Shown here piece by piece: positions 8,699 through 18,505 of a stretch of DNA of 64,000 nucleotides. The DNA comes from SUG2458 sp963651465 (GTDB lineage: Bacteria > Bacillota_I > Bacilli_A > RFN20 > CAG-826). Under the pieces are notes generated by a model. It saw nothing but the letters and a program-made list of their open reading frames with translations. It had not been told where the DNA came from and ran no database searches. The position numbers and the translations under genes are program-made. The stretch covers positions 55,637-119,636 of the forward strand of contig CAVJPS010000010.1 of the NCBI GenBank assembly GCA_963651465.1. Direction: 5' to 3'. How positions within the stretch are numbered: the first letter of the stretch is position 1; each line of letters starts with the position of its first letter.

Positions 8699-11275
8699 TT
8701 AATACTTTTTTACATTAACATAATTATGCTTTTCTTTTATCAATAAAAAAGATGGTAAAAATACAATTAAACAATAGATTATCATAAAAATTATTGTTTT
8801 TATAGAAATAGAATTGCTAAACATTGATAACAAAGATTCAAATTTTACATTAAGAATAAATATTAATGCTACACTATACAAAAATGCACCAATAACAATT
8901 ATGCTTTTATAAATTAAATTGACTTTGAATATATCTTTATTATTATAGCCAACAATTGAAAAGTATTCATTTTCGTCCACACTATCAACATCAATTGATT
9001 TTTGAATTAACACTCCAATTATTATGTTTATTATCAGTAATACACCAAATATTGAATATGCAACAATCTTAAAAATAGAAATTAGCGATATCAATTGATT
9101 AAAGCGAGAATAGCACTCATTACTAAAAGTATAATGATTGTATTTACTTTTTAGTTGTTCATACATATTTAAATCAAAACTAGAATCATTAAAATAAATT
9201 ATGGATTTATCAGGAATATTATTTTTTAATTTTAATTCATCTCGACAATAACGATAAAACCATGTTGGACTTTGGTATATTTTAAATGAATTATCGTTTA
9301 TTATTTCCTCAACCTCCAAATAAAATATTACAGATTTATTATTAATAAAATATGAAAAATATAATATGTCACCAGCTTTAACATTCAAATTATCAGCCAG
9401 TCCTTTAGATACTAATATAGAGTCGTGCTTTAATTTTTGAGTTAAAGTTCCAAGTTTAATATTATTAGTAGAAGTATTTAATATATTTCCCTGTAAAACA
9501 TTATTACTACTCTTATATTTTAAATGTATTAAGTTATCTTCATTTTCTAGCTTATCTACAATCTCATTTATTTCGTACTCATATTTACTTAAATATAAGA
9601 AACCACTAAAACCCGCAAGTCCACTATTTGGATCAATTAAATAAGAATCATTACTGCCGACTATATAATCTAGGCTTAATTTATCTAATACATTTGCTGT
9701 TAATATCTCATTTTCGGTTTTTAAATAAAAATAACTATATTTATTTGGAAAGGAGTTTGATAAATAATTTACATTAAAGGTTTGTATGTTTTCATTAAGC
9801 ATCTCCTCAAATTGATAAGCTTCATAACTGCTATTAAAATTAGTTATTGTATACTTTTTTAATTCGTTAGGATAATTTGGTTTTTCATTTATATTTGTTG
9901 TGACTGGAAACCCAAAATATGACTCCAATATTTTAGAGTTAAAATTATTAAAAGAATGAGCTATATAATTACTTTCACTATTAAAAACATCAATTACTTG
10001 AAAGTTCACAGTTTCACTATAACTATAAGTCTCATTTTTTATATCTAAATGAATTTCTAAATAATTATTTTTACAATAATCTTTAAGGTCAGAAATGGAA
10101 TTTTCAATACCTATTTTTTTACTCAACAAATATAGATTACTATTTGTTAATCCAAGTCCTATTTGAAATTCAGTTTTACAATTTAAAGAAGGGGTATAAA
10201 TGAACTCATTAATTTGTCTAATTCCAATATTATTTATTAACATATTTTGATAATAGAAATTGTTTTCGTCATTAAACAAATTTTCATAATTACAATCATA
10301 AAAAGAAGTGATATAACACGATGAACTTTCGTTTATTTTTCTAAGTTCAATTTCATCCAAACATTTATAATTATCATCATTTTTATTTTTAGTTTCTATT
10401 ATAAAATTATTACTTGAAAATACATCCATATTTTGATTAATAATAGATGATTGAAAATTATCAATAAAATTAAAAATATATCCTGAAGATGATAATGAAA
10501 TTATTAAAGATGTAAACATAATAAGTGATCGAATTTTTTTGTTTTTAAGTCTTAAAAAGGCAAAATGTCCAATATTACTTTTTATCTTTTCTTTTTTATT
10601 TTTAAAATGTTTGTCACTTACTTTAATATCTGATTGTTTTTGTAATTCATATAATTTATTATCTTTTATCTCGAGTAATGTAAAGTCATTTATATATTCA
10701 TTTACATCATCATGCGACACCAAAATAACGGGGATATGTGCGCTTATTTGCTTTAAATAATTTAACATATGCCCCCTATTTTTGTAATCAAGTCCAGCCG
10801 TTGGTTCATCACAAATTAATAAATCCGGATGTTTATTAATCGCCAATAACAATTCCAATCTAATTAATTCTCCACCAGATAATGTTGATATTTTTTGTCT
10901 TAGACTTTTTATTCCAATTTGACGAAGAGACTTCTTTAAAGCCTTTATATCGATTGTAGCATTATACATTTTTATTGCGTCATTAACACTATTATATTTT
11001 TGAATTATACTTTGTTGTGGTACATAACTAATATGATGAAGTCTAATTTTATTTTTTTCATTTTCCGTCATATTAGATAATGATTTTTCATCATAAAATA
11101 CATCGCCTTTTTCAAATGGTAAAAGTCCAATTAAGCATTTTAAAAAAGTTGTTTTACCCGAACCAGAATATCCCTTAATTACATACAAACCGTTATTTCC
11201 AAAAGTATAAGAAATATCATCTAAAATATTATCTTTATTATTATAAGTTTTACATAGATTTTTTACTGTTATCAT
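8699..11275 (-). CDS. ABC transporter, ATPase fused to MacB/FtsX-like permease
   Basis: An 858-residue fusion. Residues 1-210 are an ABC ATPase with Walker A GYSGSGKTT (36-44), Q-loop VPQQ, signature LSGGE, Walker B LLICDEPTAGLD and switch His in VSHDD. One membrane helix follows (about 250-270), then a large probably extracytoplasmic domain (about 275-740) and three C-terminal helices ending near 850. This is the MacB (type VII) topology, used for mechanotransmission, peptide or lipid handling rather than classic channel transport. It starts 1 bp after the stop of the split permease, with an AAGGAAG site. Substrate is unknown; bacteriocin resistance or lipoprotein and peptide export are possibilities. 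Confidence 0.85.
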   Translation of the reverse strand: MITVKNLCKTYNNKDNILDDISYTFGNNGLYVIKGYSGSGKTTFLKCLIGLLPFEKGDVFYDEKSLSNMTENEKNKIRLHHISYVPQQSIIQKYNSVNDAIKMYNATIDIKALKKSLRQIGIKSLRQKISTLSGGELIRLELLLAINKHPDLLICDEPTAGLDYKNRGHMLNYLKQISAHIPVILVSHDDVNEYINDFTLLEIKDNKLYELQKQSDIKVSDKHFKNKKEKIKSNIGHFAFLRLKNKKIRSLIMFTSLIISLSSSGYIFNFIDNFQSSIINQNMDVFSSNNFIIETKNKNDDNYKCLDEIELRKINESSSCYITSFYDCNYENLFNDENNFYYQNMLINNIGIRQINEFIYTPSLNCKTEFQIGLGLTNSNLYLLSKKIGIENSISDLKDYCKNNYLEIHLDIKNETYSYSETVNFQVIDVFNSESNYIAHSFNNFNSKILESYFGFPVTTNINEKPNYPNELKKYTITNFNSSYEAYQFEEMLNENIQTFNVNYLSNSFPNKYSYFYLKTENEILTANVLDKLSLDYIVGSNDSYLIDPNSGLAGFSGFLYLSKYEYEINEIVDKLENEDNLIHLKYKSSNNVLQGNILNTSTNNIKLGTLTQKLKHDSILVSKGLADNLNVKAGDILYFSYFINNKSVIFYLEVEEIINDNSFKIYQSPTWFYRYCRDELKLKNNIPDKSIIYFNDSSFDLNMYEQLKSKYNHYTFSNECYSRFNQLISLISIFKIVAYSIFGVLLIINIIIGVLIQKSIDVDSVDENEYFSIVGYNNKDIFKVNLIYKSIIVIGAFLYSVALIFILNVKFESLLSMFSNSISIKTIIFMIIYCLIVFLPSFLLIKEKHNYVNVKKY

Positions 11276-11276
11276 A

Positions 11277-12548
11277 TTAATCTTCCTTTATCAATTTATT
11301 AACGTTTTTTATTTTTAAAAATTTAAAAGTAATATAAGATGGTAGCACAAAAATAAAGCTTGAAAATAATATAAAAACTAATGTCAAAATTATATATTTT
11401 AAAATTGATAATATCACCCCTAAAATAGGTAAAAAATTAAATGTAATAAATCCTAAAATAATTAAGCAGATAAATGTGATTAAATATGAAAACAAAAGCT
11501 TTTTAAGTGTACAATAAAGTACATTAAAATAAATAGCAAAATCATGGGCACCAAAGGACAAAAACAATCCAATATCTTTACGGGTTTTTATGAAAATATT
11601 ATAGGTGTTTATAATACTCATAAGTAATAATGTAGCAATACATAAAGTGAAGAAAAATTGTGATATTACTTTTATAACATCAAATACATTTTGTAATGTA
11701 TCAAATAAGTCTAAAGAGTACGAAGATATTTTGTAAACACAATTACTACATAATTTTTTTAATATCTTAATATCTTTTAATTTTGAAACTCCAATAAGAT
11801 AAGAATATTCATTATTATTTTCTCCAGTTGTGTCATCTTCATAATAATCATTTAAAGTATAAATTGTCCGTAAATTTGTTGATATGTTTTCTAATTCAAT
11901 AGTTTCTAGATATGATATAAATCTATCAACATTTACATATATACAAGGATCATTTATTAAATGTTTATCATCGGTAATATTACGTATAAAAAATTTACCA
12001 GATTCTATTACCAAATCTTTCTTTTCTTCTTTTTCAATAATTGATTCATACGTATAATCAAACGAATCAATGTTACCAAATTTATTAGTAAATGATTCAT
12101 TAACTAAAATTTCATTATAGTCATATTCATCAAACTGATATTTGTTAATTAAATTTGTATTTGGGAAAACTGGAATCACATTTACATTGATTTCTTCTTT
12201 GTTATATAAAAAAGTTGTTTTATTAAAAAAAGAATTCAATGAATAAGAATAAGAAAAATGAGATATATAACGATTTAGACTAGTTAGTTCTTTTGTTGAT
12301 AATTTATATGTTTTTTCAATTGCCAAGGAAGAATTATCTAAAGTTACAACTTCACTTTTATATATTGAACACGTTAAATAATCTGGGTAATTAACATATA
12401 AATTATCTCCAAGATTGCTAATAGTTGTAAAACTAATACAAGATAATGTAAAAAGGATATTTATAAAAAATAAAGCAATTTCAAATAATCTATTTTTTGA
12501 TTTGTTTTTTGAATAATATTTATTCAATGGATTAATATTGTTTTTCAT
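11277..12548 (-). CDS. FtsX/MacB-like ABC transporter permease
   Basis: A 423-residue membrane protein with one N-terminal helix (about 20-45), an extracytoplasmic domain of about 230 residues, and a three-helix bundle at the C-terminus (about 285-415). This is the FtsX-like permease plan. I take the ATG at 12548, since GGAGG lies 9 bp ahead of it, instead of a start five codons earlier. It overlaps the end of the ATPase gene by 17 bp, so the two are translationally coupled. The soluble domain is poorly recognisable. With the 227-residue ATPase it could form one half of a heteromeric transporter whose other half is the fusion protein downstream. Confidence 0.78.
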   Translation of the reverse strand: MKNNINPLNKYYSKNKSKNRLFEIALFFINILFTLSCISFTTISNLGDNLYVNYPDYLTCSIYKSEVVTLDNSSLAIEKTYKLSTKELTSLNRYISHFSYSYSLNSFFNKTTFLYNKEEINVNVIPVFPNTNLINKYQFDEYDYNEILVNESFTNKFGNIDSFDYTYESIIEKEEKKDLVIESGKFFIRNITDDKHLINDPCIYVNVDRFISYLETIELENISTNLRTIYTLNDYYEDDTTGENNNEYSYLIGVSKLKDIKILKKLCSNCVYKISSYSLDLFDTLQNVFDVIKVISQFFFTLCIATLLLMSIINTYNIFIKTRKDIGLFLSFGAHDFAIYFNVLYCTLKKLLFSYLITFICLIILGFITFNFLPILGVILSILKYIILTLVFILFSSFIFVLPSYITFKFLKIKNVNKLIKED

Positions 12549-13215
12549 ATAACTTTCCTCCATTTAATAAAAATATTTTGTCAGCGTATTTTAAAGCTAA
12601 TTTATGATCATGAGTCACTAATATAATTAATTTTTTAAGTGATAATTCTTTTAATAAATTCATTATCTCATTAGAATTTTTATGATCTAAGGAGCCAGTT
12701 GGTTCGTCAGCAAGAATTACTTTAGTTTTCATTAATAAGGCTCTTATAATACACAAACGCTGCTTCTCTCCACCAGATAAGTTTGAACACAAAGCGTTTT
12801 TTTCTACGTTAGGTAAATAGTTTGATAGATAATAATCTATTTCATTCATTAGCTTATTATCATCATTTTTCTTTCCATTTAAATAAAAAGGAAGTAACAA
12901 ATTATCAATTACACTAAGTGACTCAATAGTTGGATAATTTTGAAAGATATATGAACAGACTTTTTGCCTAATATAATTAATATTTTTATCTTTGATTTTT
13001 TTTAAATTTATATCATCGACATAAATATCACCACTAAAATTTTTCTCATATCCATTTATAAGTTTTAAAAAAGTGCTTTTACCACTTCCGCTTTGTCCTT
13101 CTATCACAATTAGTCCTTTATTAGGAAATTCAAAGTCAAAATCTTTTAAAATGTTAAATCTAGTTTCACCGTTATAAAATGATTTCGTTACATTATTAAA
13201 CTTGATAAGTGACAT
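12532..13215 (-). CDS. ABC transporter ATP-binding protein, MacB/LolD-like
   Basis: A 227-residue stand-alone ATPase. Walker A is EGQSGSGKST (39-48), the Q-loop lies near YIFQNYP, the signature is LSGGEKQR, Walker B is VILADEPTGSLD and the switch His is in VTHDH. LSGGEKQR and the size put it in the LolD/FtsE-like group that works with FtsX-fold permeases. Its Shine-Dalgarno (GGGGAG on the minus strand) is part of the 3' arm of the terminator for the preceding gene, with T6 between site and ATG. It is the first gene of the three-gene ABC cluster. Confidence 0.88.
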   Translation of the reverse strand: MSLIKFNNVTKSFYNGETRFNILKDFDFEFPNKGLIVIEGQSGSGKSTFLKLINGYEKNFSGDIYVDDINLKKIKDKNINYIRQKVCSYIFQNYPTIESLSVIDNLLLPFYLNGKKNDDNKLMNEIDYYLSNYLPNVEKNALCSNLSGGEKQRLCIIRALLMKTKVILADEPTGSLDHKNSNEIMNLLKELSLKKLIILVTHDHKLALKYADKIFLLNGGKLYEKQY

Positions 13216-13254
13216 AAAAAAGACTCCCCTATTATTAATTACGGAGAGTCTTTT
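13216..13254 (-). terminator. intrinsic terminator of the fhs-DUF951 transcript, containing the ABC operon Shine-Dalgarno
   Basis: On the plus strand AAAAGACTCCC pairs with GGAGAGTCTTTT around a loop of about 14 bases, with a one-base bulge. On the minus strand the hairpin is followed by TTTTTT and then directly by the ATG of the ABC ATPase. The GGGGAG ribosome binding site of that gene is in the 3' arm. Confidence 0.8.
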
Positions 13255-13262
13255 ATAATTCC

Positions 13263-13457
13263 TTATTTTTTAATTATTTTTCTAAGTCTACTATTAAAAT
13301 CATTACGAGGCATCATAATGATAGCACCACAGCCTTGACATTTAATTTTAATATCAGCACCCATTCTAACTATTTCAAATAGTTTACTTCTATTAGTACA
13401 TGGATGGGGCTTTTTCATTTCGACTATTGAATTTAATTCGTAATCTAAATCAGCCAT
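13263..13457 (-). CDS. DUF951 family small zinc-ribbon-like protein
   Basis: A 64-residue protein resembling the DUF951 family: an HPC element, then CQGCGA, then a basic end. The three cysteines and the His suggest metal binding. The family occurs widely in Firmicutes, often near ychF; function is not established. The start overlaps the fhs stop (TAATG), so it is coupled to fhs translation, and it ends 9 bp before the terminator. Confidence 0.8.
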   Translation of the reverse strand: MADLDYELNSIVEMKKPHPCTNRSKLFEIVRMGADIKIKCQGCGAIIMMPRNDFNSRLRKIIKK

Positions 13458-15085
13458 TAATAGTCTTTATCCTCCATCTTAACAGCAGCAGGAACTGCAG
13501 GAAGTCCAGGCATTGTCATAATTTCACCAGTGTAAGCTACAACAAATCCTGCACCAGCTGATAACGATACGTCACGAACTGTAATATTAAAACCACGAGG
13601 GGCACCTAAAACATTAGGATCGTCAGTGAATGATTGAGGGGTCTTTGCCATACAGACTGGTAAGTTAACAAAACCCGGTCCTAGACGTTTTAATTCTTCC
13701 ATTTTTTCTTTACAGTCTTTTGTAAAGACTACATTATTTGCACGGTATATTTGTTTACAAATAGTTTCGATTTTCTTTTCTAAAGGTTCTTCAACATCGT
13801 ATAAATATTTAAAGTTAGGAAGATTTTCTTGAGCGTCTAACATTTCAACAACTTTATTAGCCATTTCAACAGCACCAGCACCACCACGAGCAAAACCATC
13901 ATTAAATACAACTGGAATTTGAACATCTTTACACCATTGTGTTAAAGCATCAATTTCGGCTTTAGTATCGGAAGCAAAATGGTTAATTGTAACTAATACT
14001 GGTAAACCAAATTTCCTAACATTTTCAATATGTTGGTAAAGGTTAGCAGTACCTTTCATCATTAATTTAACATCTTCTTCTTCAATCTTATCAAGTGGTT
14101 TACCACCATGAAGTTTTAACGCACGAATTGTAGCAACCATTATTACTAATGAAGGAGTAATGCCAGCTGAACGACATTTAATATCGAAGAATTTTTCTGC
14201 ACCTAAGTCAGCAGCAAAGCCAGCTTCAGTAATAACAATTGGTGCTAATTTCATTGCCATCTTTGTTGCAATAACAGAGTTACAACCATGAGCAATATTA
14301 GCAAAAGGGCCACCATGAATAATACAAGGATTGCCTTCAATCGTTTGTACAAGGTTAGGTTTTAAAGCATCACGCATTAATTTCATAATTGCGTGACTTA
14401 TACGTAAATCAAGAATACGAACTGGTTTATCTAAATATGTATAAGCAACAATGATTTTATTGACACGGTCCATAAAATCTTGTTCGTTTTCAGCAAGACA
14501 CATAATAGCCATTAATTCCGAAGCAACTGTAATAACAAAGTTTTCTTCTCTTTCGACACCATTGCCATGTCCTTGTCCAATTGTAACACTTCTTAAGGTA
14601 CGATCATTCATGTCAAGAGCACGTTTCCAAGTTACTCTTGATGCATCAATTGAAAGTGGATTACCACGATAAATAGAGTTATCTATAATTGCAGCAATAA
14701 GATTAATAGATGATGTAAGAGCGTGCATATCTCCTGTAAAGTGTAAGTTAATATCTTCAGCAGGTTCAATTGTAGCTTTACCTCCACCAGTTGCGCCACC
14801 CTTAATACCAAATACAGGACCTAAAGAAGGTTCTCTTAATACTAGTAATGCTTTACGATTAATTTTTCCTAATCCTTCAGCTAATGCAATTGAAGTAGTA
14901 GTTTTACCTTCACCAGCTTTAGTTGGGGTAATAGCAGTAACTAATACTACTTTACCATCAGGATTATTTCCGATTTCTTTCATAATTTTAGTATCGATTT
15001 TGGCTTTTACTTTTCCATATGGTTCCACAAATTTTTCATCGATACCAGCAGTTTGAGCTATTTCATAAATATTTTTTAATTCCAT
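13457..15085 (-). CDS. fhs: formate-tetrahydrofolate ligase
   Basis: ATP-dependent ligase making 10-formyl-THF from formate and THF, feeding purine and fMet synthesis. The P-loop region TPTKAGEGKTTTS lies near residue 60, and length (542 residues) is normal. I use the ATG at 15085 (MELKNIYEIA), because the GAGGAGTGAG Shine-Dalgarno occupies the codons of the longer reading. It starts 4 bp after the TcdA-like gene, in the mutS-mutL-miaA-tcdA-fhs-DUF951 run. Confidence 0.95.
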   Translation of the reverse strand: MELKNIYEIAQTAGIDEKFVEPYGKVKAKIDTKIMKEIGNNPDGKVVLVTAITPTKAGEGKTTTSIALAEGLGKINRKALLVLREPSLGPVFGIKGGATGGGKATIEPAEDINLHFTGDMHALTSSINLIAAIIDNSIYRGNPLSIDASRVTWKRALDMNDRTLRSVTIGQGHGNGVEREENFVITVASELMAIMCLAENEQDFMDRVNKIIVAYTYLDKPVRILDLRISHAIMKLMRDALKPNLVQTIEGNPCIIHGGPFANIAHGCNSVIATKMAMKLAPIVITEAGFAADLGAEKFFDIKCRSAGITPSLVIMVATIRALKLHGGKPLDKIEEEDVKLMMKGTANLYQHIENVRKFGLPVLVTINHFASDTKAEIDALTQWCKDVQIPVVFNDGFARGGAGAVEMANKVVEMLDAQENLPNFKYLYDVEEPLEKKIETICKQIYRANNVVFTKDCKEKMEELKRLGPGFVNLPVCMAKTPQSFTDDPNVLGAPRGFNITVRDVSLSAGAGFVVAYTGEIMTMPGLPAVPAAVKMEDKDY

Positions 15086-15089
15086 GTTC

Positions 15090-15788
15090 TCACTCCTCAT
15101 TATATTGTTTTATTAAATTTTTAATAACGAAGCTTGCAATTGCTAAACCAGCTGCTGATGGAACCATCATCATGCTTGCTGGAATACGTTCGTTATTAAT
15201 TGGTTCCTCAAGTGATAGTGCACACATTACATTGCAAAAATCAACATTTTGTTGCCGTAATACGTAACGCATTTTCTTTGCTAACGGATCTCCTGTTGAT
15301 TTGTTTAATCTTGTAATAACTAATTTGGTAGGGTCTAATCTTTTTGCCATTCCTAGACTAGTTATACAAGGTATATTATGTTCATTTGCAAATTTGATAA
15401 TTGCAACTTTAGAATATATTGCATCTATCGCATCAACTATATAATCTATCTTATCACAATTTAATTCGTTTATGTTATTTTCATCAATAAAAGAATTAAT
15501 AGTTTTTACGTCACAATTAGAATTTATACGAAGAGCCTTTTCTTTAGCACATAGGACCTTACTTTTTCCCACATTATCATTTTCAAATAAAATTTGTCGA
15601 TTTAAATTGGTAATATCTACAACATCTTTATCTACAATAATAAAATGACCAATTCCGGAACGAACTAAAGCTTCAAAACAAGTTCCACCTACTCCTCCAA
15701 CACCAATTATTAATATAGTTGAATTTTTTAAAATATCTAAGTTTTCTTTGCCAATTAGCATTTCAGTTCTAGTGAACATATTATCCAT
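15090..15788 (-). CDS. tcdA: tRNA threonylcarbamoyladenosine dehydratase
   Basis: E1/ThiF-like protein of 232 residues that converts t6A37 to cyclic ct6A37 in ANN-decoding tRNAs with ATP. It has the nucleotide-binding GVGGVGG near 29-35, the LNRQI segment after the acidic patch, and DPLAKKMRYVLR, a TcdA (YgdL) hallmark. The C-terminal half ends in a predicted membrane-associated helix. It overlaps miaA by 8 bp, so both tRNA position-37 modifying genes are coupled. Other ThiF/MoeB family members are possible but usually differ in the second half. Confidence 0.85.
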   Translation of the reverse strand: MDNMFTRTEMLIGKENLDILKNSTILIIGVGGVGGTCFEALVRSGIGHFIIVDKDVVDITNLNRQILFENDNVGKSKVLCAKEKALRINSNCDVKTINSFIDENNINELNCDKIDYIVDAIDAIYSKVAIIKFANEHNIPCITSLGMAKRLDPTKLVITRLNKSTGDPLAKKMRYVLRQQNVDFCNVMCALSLEEPINNERIPASMMMVPSAAGLAIASFVIKNLIKQYNEE

Positions 15789-16671
15789 TTTTATTCACCT
15801 TCTCTTTAATTAAGTTATAAGCTTCTTCATGGTTAGTACACCAAATAGTTGGCATTTGATGACGGAAAAATGTGAATTGTCTTTTAGCATAATTACGTGT
15901 ATTCTTTTTTATTAATTCTTTAACATCTTCTAAAGTACTTTCATTTTTAAAATATGAAATAAATTCCTTATATCCAATTCCTTTAAAAGCGTTATTGTTG
16001 AAATCATATTTATTATAAAGATTAGTAACTTCTTCTACTAAACCCTCTTCAAACATTTCATCTACACGTTTATTAATTTTTTCATAAAGAACATCTCTTG
16101 CAACATCTAATCCTACAAAAAATACATTATCATAAATAATTTTATGTTCTTGCATTTCTTCTATTTCAGATTTTTTAATACCAGTTTCACGAATAATAGC
16201 GATTGCTCTTAATACTCTTTTACGATTATTTGGGTGAATTTTTTTACTAGCTTCACTATCTAATGAAACTAAATAATTATACAAATCTTCATTATTTAAA
16301 TTATCAAGATCACTTAAGTCTACTTCTTTATTCACACGGAATTCATAATCATATAAAGTAGCTTTTTGGTATAAACCTGTTCCGCCAACAATAATAGCTA
16401 CTTTATTTCTACTTAAAATATCATCAATAGTTTTACGAGCTTCTTGTTGATATTCAACTACTGAATAATTAATTGAAGGTTCAACATAATCAAATAAGTG
16501 ATGCTTAGCTAGTTTTAATTCATCTTGTGTTGGTTTAGCCGTACCAATTAATAATTCTTTATAGACTTGGAAAGCATCACCATTTATGATTTCACCATTA
16601 AAATCATTAGCTACCTTAATAGCTAATTTTGATTTTCCTGATGCTGTTGGTCCACAAATTACAATAATCAT
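15781..16671 (-). CDS. miaA: tRNA dimethylallyltransferase
   Basis: Transfers a dimethylallyl group to A37 of tRNAs reading UNN codons. The 296 residues begin with the P-loop GPTASGKS (7-14) and include the DAFQVYKEL segment that recognises A37 surroundings and GGTGLYQKA. The product is the substrate of MiaB, also encoded in this window. The gene begins 2 bp after mutL, which fits the mutS-mutL-miaA order of many Bacilli. Confidence 0.95.
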   Translation of the reverse strand: MIIVICGPTASGKSKLAIKVANDFNGEIINGDAFQVYKELLIGTAKPTQDELKLAKHHLFDYVEPSINYSVVEYQQEARKTIDDILSRNKVAIIVGGTGLYQKATLYDYEFRVNKEVDLSDLDNLNNEDLYNYLVSLDSEASKKIHPNNRKRVLRAIAIIRETGIKKSEIEEMQEHKIIYDNVFFVGLDVARDVLYEKINKRVDEMFEEGLVEEVTNLYNKYDFNNNAFKGIGYKEFISYFKNESTLEDVKELIKKNTRNYAKRQFTFFRHQMPTIWCTNHEEAYNLIKEKVNKNG

Positions 16672-16673
16672 AA

Positions 16674-18494
16674 TTAGAAGCCTGTCCTTTTAAATAATTT
16701 TTCTAGTTGGTATTTAGTAAATGAAATCATAGTAGGTCTTCCATGTGGACAACATGATCCATTTTCACAGTTAGCAAGATTATCTAATAAATATTGCATT
16801 TCACTTATATTTAAATAGTCATGTGCTTTTAACGAAGCCTTACAACTCATTGTAGCAATTGTATGTTTTCTTATTTCCTCTACGTTTACTAATTCTTTAC
16901 GTAATACTTGTTCAATAAGATTATCAATATATTCTTTTTCATCATATTCAGTTAACCAACATGGAATTTGAACAACTTTAAAAGCATTAGTGCCAAATGG
17001 TTCAAATATTAATCCAACTTCTTTTAACATATTTTGATGAACTTGGTCAAACAAAATAGTATCAGAAGGACTTAAATTTACAACTATAGGAATTAATGGA
17101 TTAGTTACTTTTATTTCAGCATTAAAAATCTTTTGAAATTTTTCATAATTAATTCTTTCTTGTGCGGCGTGTTGATCGACTAATACAAATCCACCCCCAT
17201 CATCTTCAGCAATAATATATGATTTTTGAAGTTGAGCTATAGCACGATAAGGCGATTTTTTTAAAAATTGAGGTCTGTATTCAAAATTAAATGTTTGGTT
17301 CTCATATGAGACGTTTTTATTATTTTCATTACTATCAATAATTTTATTATCAACTTTAGTTTCATTAAGTGGTTCTTGTTTAACATAGTCATTAACTGGA
17401 GAAATAATTTCTCTAGCTTCAAAATTATCGTTTAAATTAAGACTTTGTTGTTCATGTTTTTCTTTAGGTGTATTAATTTGAGATTTTTCAACAACAGATT
17501 CTACTACTTGATATGAATCACGTAAAGTTTGGGGAATATGTTTCATTAATAAAGTTCTTAATTCATCTTCTTTAGAAAAACGAACTTCTCTTTTTGTAGG
17601 GTGAACATTAACATCGACTAAGGCATAATCAACATTAAAATCAAGCACAACAAAAGGATAACGTGATGGAGGTATAAAATCATTATATGAATCTTGTATT
17701 GCTGTTAAAATTTTTGGAATATAAACAGCACGTCCATTAAGTAAAGTAATCATAAAATAACGATTTGATCTTGCTAATTCAGGTCTACCAATATAACCTT
17801 TAACATTTATGTCAGCAGTCTTAAATTCAATTGGTACCATCTTACGAGCAATTTCAAATCCATAAATATTTGCAATTGTTTCAAGTAAATCATTACGACC
17901 ACTAGTTTCAAATTGTATTTTGTTATCTATATAAAATGAAATAGAAACTTCAGGATGTGATAAAGCAATTTTATTTAATACTTCAATTGAGTTAGCATTT
18001 TCAGTGAAATCAGTTTTCATATATTTCAATCTAACTGGAGTGTTAAAGAATAAATCTTCAACTGTAATTAAAGTACCTTTTCTTAGATTAGCATCCTCGA
18101 CTTTCATATTATCTTCTGAAATGACGATTTTCGTTCCAACACCTTCACCAGTTGATGTAATCATAGTTAAATGAGATACAGAAGAAATTGAAGGTAATGC
18201 TTCTCCTCTAAATCCTAAAGTATGGATACGAAATAAATCAAAAGTATTCTTTATTTTAGATGTCGCATGGCGTGTAAAAGAAATTTTAGCATCTTCACGA
18301 TCCATACCATCTCCATCGTCTTCAACCGAGATTAAAGTACGACCCGCATTTTCAATTTTAACAATAATGCGTGAGGAATGAGCGTCAATACTATTTTCAA
18401 CAAGCTCTTTAATTACTGAAGATGGTCTTTCAATAACTTCTCCAGCAGCAATTTGGTTTGCAAGTGCGTTATCTAAAACTTGAATCTTTCCCAT
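16674..18494 (-). CDS. mutL: DNA mismatch repair endonuclease MutL
   Basis: GHKL ATPase of 606 residues. The N-terminal ATPase shows ENSIDAH, DDGDGM and GFRGEAL. The linker is about 330-400. The C-terminal domain carries the nicking motif DQHAAQERINYE near 440, plus the associated MSCKASLKAH and CPHGRPT metal motifs, so this is an endonuclease-type MutL as expected in organisms without MutH. It lies 11 bp after mutS and is followed by miaA. Confidence 0.96.
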   Translation of the reverse strand: MGKIQVLDNALANQIAAGEVIERPSSVIKELVENSIDAHSSRIIVKIENAGRTLISVEDDGDGMDREDAKISFTRHATSKIKNTFDLFRIHTLGFRGEALPSISSVSHLTMITSTGEGVGTKIVISEDNMKVEDANLRKGTLITVEDLFFNTPVRLKYMKTDFTENANSIEVLNKIALSHPEVSISFYIDNKIQFETSGRNDLLETIANIYGFEIARKMVPIEFKTADINVKGYIGRPELARSNRYFMITLLNGRAVYIPKILTAIQDSYNDFIPPSRYPFVVLDFNVDYALVDVNVHPTKREVRFSKEDELRTLLMKHIPQTLRDSYQVVESVVEKSQINTPKEKHEQQSLNLNDNFEAREIISPVNDYVKQEPLNETKVDNKIIDSNENNKNVSYENQTFNFEYRPQFLKKSPYRAIAQLQKSYIIAEDDGGGFVLVDQHAAQERINYEKFQKIFNAEIKVTNPLIPIVVNLSPSDTILFDQVHQNMLKEVGLIFEPFGTNAFKVVQIPCWLTEYDEKEYIDNLIEQVLRKELVNVEEIRKHTIATMSCKASLKAHDYLNISEMQYLLDNLANCENGSCCPHGRPTMISFTKYQLEKLFKRTGF

Positions 18495-18505
18495 TTTTCT
18501 TCTCC

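Noticed and set aside
13263..13457. DUF951 gene as a leaderless toxin or bacteriocin linked to the ABC transporter
   Set aside because: Its sequence fits DUF951, it is coupled to fhs, and a terminator separates it from the ABC genes.
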